From Chytridium lagenaria (Eukaryota; Chytridiomycota; Chytridiomycetes; Chytridiales; Chytridiaceae), in assembly GCA_025449115.1 (NCBI GenBank), contig JAHLKC010000111.1:62001-126000 (forward strand): a stretch of DNA of 64,000 bases. The letters run 5' to 3'. The stretch's first letter is position 1. Every line of letters starts with the position of its first letter. The notes beneath the pieces are model-generated. The model saw only the letters and a list, made by a program, of their open reading frames with translations. It made no database searches and was not told the origin of the DNA. Both the position numbers and the translations under genes were made by a program. This document shows, piece by piece, positions 57,532 to 64,000 of this stretch.

Positions 57532-58798
57532 TCAACCATCGCTATCGCTGCTGCTCCCTGAATCATCAGAGTCAGATCCGGAGCTGCTTGATCCGCTGCT
57601 CTGCCAGAGTCGTCATCGGCGCCTACAGAGAAGAATTAGATACCGTGTAAAGTGGTGGGATATAATCACCATCGTATTTCGCGGTAAGCGACATGGGCTG
57701 TACTTTTTGGACTCTGTTTGAGCTAAAGACGATGCGAGATTGTTAAAAAAGAAAAGTACTACGAAATATATTAAAGACTCACTTGAAACTGGCTTTTCCT
57801 CGTCAACAACAGATTCCATAGTATCTCTCGGTATCGCTTCATCCAACAACTCATCCATATCATCCAAATTCAACTCTTCCGCCTCTCCAGTAACCTCCTC
57901 CTCCGCAACATGCCTTCCCTCACCCTGCTCCTCCACAACAATATGCCTTCCCTCCCTTCCTCCTCCATAACAATATGCCTTCCCTCACCATCTCTTCCCC
58001 AACAATATGCCTTCCCTCCCCTTCCTCCTCCACAAATCCGTCATCATCCAATTGCACAGCTTCAATCTCCTCCTCAAGCGACCTCTCAAACTCATCGTCA
58101 TCCCCTCCATCCCCTTCATTAAACGCATCGTCGAAATCTTCGTCCATAATCTCGGCTGCCACTGCTGCATCGTCATCGGAAAAGATGTCCTCAAAGTCGG
58201 CATCTACGGGAGAGGTAGCACCAGAGTCGGGTGGGAGGGTAAGGGGGGTGGATTTTGAGTCGGGACGTTTGGGCTTATCGTTTCGAACGGGGCGAGTGCG
58301 AATGGTTGAGTCTAGGGGTTCTAGAGTGTACGTCTACTCAAATGTTAAATAAAAGGTAAAGCGTGTAAAGAAAGATGCTTACGTTTGTGCTTGCGTCGTA
58401 GAATAATAGGCATTCAATGTCTTTTCCAGGAACTTCTTCGACAGTGAACTTTTGAGCACCCTCTTCCTAAAATCAGCAAAAACACTCAGATCAAAGCTGG
58501 CTGTAACAAAACTCTAGGCAAACCGTCAAGATGTTGTACCTGACTTGCAAACTCCAAAGTCCATGTCTCGTTCGCATTGACAAGCGACCCAGGCTTTGTG
58601 TAGTCGATGGAATCCGGCTTAAACTTGTCTATTGCCGCAAACCGTAATCAGTCAGTATACCATTACAAAGTTGACTAGACAGCAAACAAACTCACGGGTT
58701 ATTGCGGCGTACTTTGGGTGTTGATCTGCCGTTGACGGATCCAGAAGCGCCAGCGACACCGTCACTGGCCCCTCTTGGGTTGGGAGGAATGGATCCAT
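57532..58798 (-). CDS. EAF-family transcription elongation factor (ELL-associated factor-like)
   Basis: EAF proteins bind ELL and stimulate RNA polymerase II elongation. The minus-strand ATG at 58,796-58,798 is followed by exons encoding an N-terminal EAF domain: LALLDPSTADQHPKYAAI, then KFKPDSIDYTKPGSLV and ETWTLEFASQ, then EEGAQKFTVEEVPGKDIECL, and the start of the tail. The rest is a long acidic, disordered region (DADFEDIFSDDDAAVAAEIM, DEDFDDAFNEGDGGDDDEFE). It includes an imperfect repeat around GRHIV at 57,905-58,030 whose units shift frame, and a Ser/Asp-rich end (about 57,532-57,600) that resembles the transactivation tail of EAFs. Chosen stop 57,532-57,534. Confidence 0.8.
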
Positions 58799-58922
58799 TT
58801 TGCGCTTGACCGTGTTACACCAACAAACAGCCCTAAATTCGCGGTCATGCCTGCTCTCGGCATTATTAGTCCGTTTACCAATTCTCTGCTTAACGAACGA
58901 CGAACGACGAACGGCAACTTGA
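58799..58922. promoter_or_regulatory. Short divergent promoter, EAF and nitronate monooxygenase genes
   Basis: The start codons of the two genes (58,796-58,798 minus, 58,923-58,925 plus) are only 124 bases apart, so both must use a shared upstream region. Confidence 0.5.
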
Positions 58923-60237
58923 ATGGCTACCATCACTACACCCCTTACGACGTTGCTCGGCATCAAGCATCCAGTCATCCTCGCTGGAATGAATGTGGCC
59001 AGCGGTAAGCAGGCGCCGATGGAGCTGTGAACTGATGGCTTTTTTCTGCAGGACCTGAACTCGTTGCGGCTGTAACGAATGCAGGTGGATTAGGTGTTAT
59101 TGGGGGATTGGGGTATACTCCCGAAGTCATGAGGAAGCAGATCAAGGAGATTAAGGTTTTTTCTTAATCACTTTCTTCCTGCTAACGAAGGCGTAAGGCG
59201 AACCTTGTCGACAAGGATGCACCATTTGGTGTTGATTTAGCGTTACCCCAGGTTGGAGGGAACGCGCGCAAGACCAATTACGACTAGTAAGCTCCTTTCG
59301 ATTGTGTTAAGGCCTCTTACTGATTATCCCTTATCAGCACTCACGGTCACTTACCCGAGCTGATTGATATCGTTATTGAGGAGAAGGCACGCCTTTTTGT
59401 GGCTGCTGTCGGGATTCCTCCTCGTTGGGCTGTGGATAAATTGCATGCTGCAGGTATTCTTGTGATGAATGTAGGTATCCTCTTTTCACGAAATTACCTT
59501 TCCTCACATTACTTTCATACGATTACTTACTTTTGGGATAGGTCATCGGTGCCCCCAAACACGTCTCCAAATGTCTCTCAGCCGGCATTGACATCATCTG
59601 CTGCCAAGGCGGTGAAGGCGGTGGCCACACCGGCGAAGTCCCCTCCTCCATCCTAACCCCCGTCGTAGTCGACATGTGCAAGAACCACAAGTCGGAACTT
59701 ACCAAAGGTCCAATCCATGTTGTGGCGGCTGGTGGCATTTTCGATGGTCGTGGGCTCGCCACGTCGTTGGTGCAAGGCGCGGAAGCAGTTTGGGTGGGAA
59801 CCAGGTTTGTGGCGGCCAAGGAAGCGGGGTGCGTCAAAGAGGCATCAGGATGCAATTGTGAAGGCCGGGTATCATGATACGCTGAGGACGTTAATTTATT
59901 CGGGGAGGCCGTTGAGGGTTTTGAAAACTCCTGTAGGCATCTTTATGGTTCGTCTGTATTGACCAGATTTTAAAGTACGTCAACAGTTGGGAAGCTCGCC
60001 CTGAAGAAATTAAATCTCTCACTGAAAACGGCAAGATTCCCGTTCATGGTCGACTTGGAGGCTAGAAACAAGAATGACGACGACGAGGATGCCTTCCTGA
60101 ACTCTATGCCACTTCTTATGGGTCAAGTGGCCGGCGCAATCACCGATGTACAACCTGCCAGACAAATTGTTGAGGATATGGTCGCAACTGCCGTACAAGT
60201 CTTAAGGGAAAACGAGAAGAAGATCGCAAAGCTTTAA
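58923..60237 (+). CDS. Nitronate monooxygenase (2-nitropropane dioxygenase family, FMN enzyme)
   Basis: It oxidises toxic alkyl nitronates such as propionate 3-nitronate with FMN and oxygen. Exons from ATG 58,923: LGIKHPVILAGMNVASGPEL, VTNAGGLGVIGGLGYTPEVM, DAPFGVDLALPQVGG, a middle exon with LFVAAVGIPPRWAVDKLHAA, the FMN phosphate-binding block GIDIICCQGGEGGGHTGEVP, PIHVVAAGGIFDGRGLATSL and AEAVWVGTRFVAAKEAG. The frame breaks at a GGGG run at 59,826-59,829 with one base too many and resumes as HQDAIVKAGYHDTLRTLIYS; a second extra base lies near 60,048. The last exon (from about 59,975) ends QVLRENEKKIAKL. Blocks are complete and well conserved, so a functional gene is likely. Confidence 0.94.
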
Positions 60238-60458
60238 ACACAAAATGTGTATAGTGTTTTGAATTACAACTTGTATCTCCGCATCAAAATATCATGAGAA
60301 TATTCGCTCTACACAATTTACATTTTTATTTCATAACTTTGCCGTCCACCATTACAAAAACGATCTGCCGCAACGCACGGTTCACATATAAATACAAAGA
60401 ATAAAAAGGTCGAATTTCGACACCGAGATGTTTTTCAAAAAACCAAGGGTATCCTCCT
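60238..60458. other. Convergent gap between nitronate monooxygenase and TRA1
   Basis: The two genes end facing each other. The gap is AT-rich and has no frame of its own. Confidence 0.5.
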
Positions 60459-63400
60459 CTAAAGCATCGCAAGGAACGTCGGCTCCATCTGAGCAAGCTT
60501 AAGCGGGTTCCCAGCCTGACTGATCAAATCAACAATCGTTTGATTAGACGGAACGGGGTTGCCTTCTCCAGCCTAAACAAAAAGGAAATGTCAATCATCG
60601 GCTCCATCGCGTAACTCGAAACAACAACGAATTACCTTTTCCCTCTCCATCTTACACGACAACCCATTAGTCCTCTTCACAACAAGATCCACATTCTGGT
60701 TTACAAGATCCCTCAACTGATGATCCTGCAACGCCGGTTTCTTCCCCATATTCTGCCATGCAATCAGCTCATCCTTTACAAACACGCTCAAATAATCCTC
60801 AAGCTCATGCTAAAGTTTATAAGAAACCAAAAAAATCTACTATTCTACTATCCGTACCTCTGGTTCAACTAGTGACCTAGCTATCGACATCAGATTACTT
60901 GAAAACGGCCCCTCCATCCCAATAGGTGTGATAAAATGTTGGATATTTGGTGTGAGGCGGAAATTGACAGACTCGGTGTTGGCAAACAAGAAATTTGCGT
61001 TGGAAAGAGCTTTTTTCAATAAATAAGCGACAAACTAGTTACAAAGTACTTACTTGGTTGAATGTCAGATGCCCACACGTTTACCCGTCAGCGTTGAAAT
61101 ATGGAACTTGTGGGGATGCCGTTGTCCGATGCTCATAACGTAAGTCATGTACGTGACGGCGGCCATTTGTGCGGTGAACTGTTTTTCTCATCAACCACAG
61201 ATCGGTGAATGTAGCCATCTTCCTGTACATGTACTATAAAGGCCAAAAATTTTAGAATATACGATATCTCAGTAAAGCAAATTAAGTGACCTAACCCTGG
61301 ACAGTATCGTCTCCGGAATCATCCGTTTTCCAATCTCGTCCATAATCTCCGTCTTTAGATTCAACATCTCCACTTTCTGTAAGAATGGAACACTGTTGGT
61401 CAACTTTGTTGTAACAAAATAAAAGGAGATAATAAAACTAACCCCTCTCTTCGACACATCCTCGGTGAGGTAAAACTCTCTCAACCTGCTGATATAGAAC
61501 AGCACAGGGTCATCCCTCGATAAGCCTGAAATCTGGCAATGTTCCTCAAATATCTCCTGTAAACGTCACATACGAAGTATCATCTTGGATCAATCGCACA
61601 AGCGGCGCAAGGGGAACAATAACGGGGAGGTGGAATGCAAGGCTACGCCTTCTGCTTTCCTTTTTACGTTCCAACACGCTTGAATTTGTGTTAATATTTC
61701 TTTAAAAACGTGACAAACCTGTTGAGAATACGGAAGAGTTGAAGAATTCGCTCTTCTCTCCGGCAATGACGATTTGCGGGGTGTTGCACAAGGAAAGGGT
61801 GGAGAGACCCGTCGTGGCCACGGATCGTAATGCGACGAAGGCAACTCGTATGTCCTCGGACAGTATCCACTTCCGGCATAAATCTCTCGATACGAATAAA
61901 GTCCTTGTTATTGTCTTTTAACTAAAAGAATATAATCAGCCGTGCATCAACTTCGATTAATGAATGAGCGAAAAAGAAAGAAAAAGAAAAGAAAAGAGAG
62001 AAGAAAAAATCTACCAAGAAGTATTGGCCGGGAACATCAATGTCATCGAACTTCTGATACTCAAACTCGATCAAGTAATGACTGTATTGCTCGAGGTGCT
62101 GTCTCCTCGGCCGACTATACAGAAGATTTTCAAGTCGGTCACGCCATTCCCGGAACTTCATGATAAGCTGGGAAAGGTTTGGCTTGCTTTTGATAAAAAT
62201 CGGCCTCGAATGCAGCTTTGTACTAGAGCAAAAATACATCAGCAAAAAATAATTGACGCAAAATAAGGTAATACCTTAAGGTGGTTCGGGTTCATACTCT
62301 CCGCAAACCTCGCAAGGTTATACTCTGTTGCCTGACAAATTTGAGAAACATCTCCCGGGTCTCTGCACAATTGCTACAAAAAAAGTAAGTTCGTACCGAC
62401 GGTCCCTAAAATACCTGAACTCCATCGTTAAGCAGCGCTACAATCAGCCTAAAAATATCCTCGTCCGTATTCGGCTTCAACCTTTGTGCCATCTGATCAA
62501 CCATTGTCTCCATAGAAAGCGCCAAAAGCGGGAACGCCGTTTTTAAAAGCGCCATTACTTCTTCAACGTATTCCCACGGCTGACGACGAACAGGTGTAGC
62601 GTGGTTGTTACCGCCGGCTGCTCCGCCATCCTTATTTTCTCCGTTGGCACCGTTTGCCTGAAGCTCTCCGGCCGACGGTTCTTTAGGAGTAGTAGAAAGG
62701 GCTTGCTTCTTTATAGCCATGTAATCCTCTTTCGCCGTACGAAGCTGGAAGTGAAGAGCCTAATAAAAACGTAAGATTTTATCACTAAAGTTATCTCACT
62801 TGTGGGAAAGACTTTGCTAGTTTCATAAGAATGGCACGCGCATATCTCGCGTCTTTGTTCGACAACGCCGTCAACAGTTGCGGGATAAAAGTGATCCAAT
62901 ACCACAACGGAATCTCTCCCCTTCTGATTCTCCCACGTCTTAGTCATACTCTGCTCATTATCATCTAAACTCAACAGCCAAAGCAATCTCGCGAGATACT
63001 TTCGAGACCTCGCGTTATTGTACTGGCCTGCTGCATGTAGGTAGCACATGACAGCATTAATTCCAAACTTCATCTCATTCGGTTGGTCCCTAAACATACG
63101 GTCGTTGTATTGACCCCACGCGGCCCATGCTTTGGGGGAGCTTCATATCCGAAATCTGGATTGCGGAGGAGAATGCCTGCGTGGCATCGTCATGGAGGTT
63201 AAGTTTTTGCAAGAAGACACCTTTCAGCGCAAAGAATTCGGCAGTCTGCGGCTTCGAGAAAAATTGAAGGTTCGTATTGTTGATAACTTCGAGTCCATTC
63301 GAATACTCTGAAGGTGACTGGAAGTAGCACTTTGCCTGCTCACGCAACTTGTAAAAGGCCTCAGGAATCTCGATGTTAGGAAGCGTGTAGATTTTGCTAA

Positions 63401-64000
63401 GAGATGAGATGCACACATCCATCAGCTGATGCTTCCGCGCTACGTGAGAGAAGCGGTTGATAATCCAGGCAGTCTCATGGTATCCACGGTAGGCATAGGA
63501 GCTTGCCGCATTTGTGCTTCCAGCGGGTTGCGTCAGAGTAGAGATCAGGGGGTTGTAAGCCTTGTTGATGGTAGTGAAAACATGCTGCCTCCAGGCCACA
63601 AGATCGCTCCAAATATTAATGTCATCCCACATATTGGGTAAGCGTTCTCTCCATGTCAACAACAACCCTTTCAGCTCTTGCGATTTGGTCTCAATATTTT
63701 GTGCAGAGGTCGCGGTCAAATTCTCCTGCATCTGAGCAGCTTCCTGTAGCTCGACAAATTGCTGGAATGCGTGTAGGATCGGAATATGAGCATTTGTAAT
63801 CTGTTGAGGAAGGGCTAGCCAACTCTTCAAGGCAAGCTGGACACCTTGCTCGCATATGTTCTTGAATTGTGCCTTCTCTTTATCGCCGCCATTGTTCTGT
63901 AAAGTTTGAAGAGCAAGGAAAGCCTCATACACCTTAAAACCAGTTAGATCGTCATATGAATACGAAAAAACTACCTTTTTGCGACATCCTTTTCCTTCAG
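60459..64000 (-). CDS. TRA1: Tra1/TRRAP, C-terminal part (FAT, pseudokinase, FATC); runs off the right edge
   Basis: Tra1 is the PIKK-family scaffold of the SAGA and NuA4 acetyltransferase complexes, contacting transcription activators. Many exons on the minus strand: from the right edge a FAT domain with [60 protein letters not shown] and [20 protein letters not shown]. Then comes a C-rich run (GGGGG at 63,134-63,138 on the plus strand) with one base too many, and [20 protein letters not shown]. Near 61,700-61,880 is [15 protein letters not shown] and [16 protein letters not shown], diagnostic of the Tra1 kinase-like domain, which lacks catalytic residues in known members. The gene ends with [20 protein letters not shown] and a stop at 60,459-60,461, the FATC tail. 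Exon limits approximate. Confidence 0.93.

Noticed and set aside
1..64000. CRISPR array, bacterial operons, or Shine-Dalgarno sites
   Set aside because: The genes have spliceosomal introns and the repeats are not regularly spaced short units; the window is eukaryotic.

Overview
The window looks like nuclear DNA of a zoosporic, chytrid-like fungus. Its genes carry short spliceosomal introns (about 38-150 nt, GT...AG, with visible branch-like motifs such as CTAAT). Gene content is fungal: a Delta12 fatty acid desaturase, GPI mannosyltransferase I, a Nem1-type phosphatase, Tra1/TRRAP, Msp1 and nitronate monooxygenase. A seven-TM receptor of the cAMP-receptor/Git3-like type and AT-rich intergenic DNA fit an early-diverging lineage. 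The exact taxon cannot be read from the sequence.

Left third, about 1-23,345: repeat-dominated. A block of at least 5.5 kb (copy A, 1-5,562) recurs in inverted orientation at about 16,340-21,815 (copy C, which continues to 23,345). A third, partial copy (B) lies at 12,445-15,838 and ends in a local inverted repeat. The repeat carries two tandem spliced genes of unknown function that share a C-terminal module and 3' flank. Between the inverted arms sits a GC-rich, frame-disrupted Ty3/gypsy retrotransposon (about 5,866-12,170) with Gag, protease, RT, RNase H and integrase pieces.

Middle, 25,250-45,312: a small secreted cysteine protein, a 7-TM receptor whose last exon is tandemly multiplied, a mucin-like one-pass membrane protein and a broken paralogue of it, the desaturase, an RRM plus RS-domain protein, NMN adenylyltransferase, succinate-semialdehyde dehydrogenase facing GPI14 across a 39-bp gap, and NEM1.

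Right third, 45,700-64,000: two more RRM/RS paralogues, an RCC1-like protein, Msp1, EAF-like elongation factor facing a nitronate monooxygenase, and the C-terminal part of Tra1, which runs off the right edge.

A striking overall property is the number of single-base indels that break otherwise well conserved housekeeping genes, very often inside or next to homopolymers. This looks more like unpolished long-read sequence than wholesale gene death. Frameshifts noted below should be read with that in mind, and gene limits given are spans over exons.
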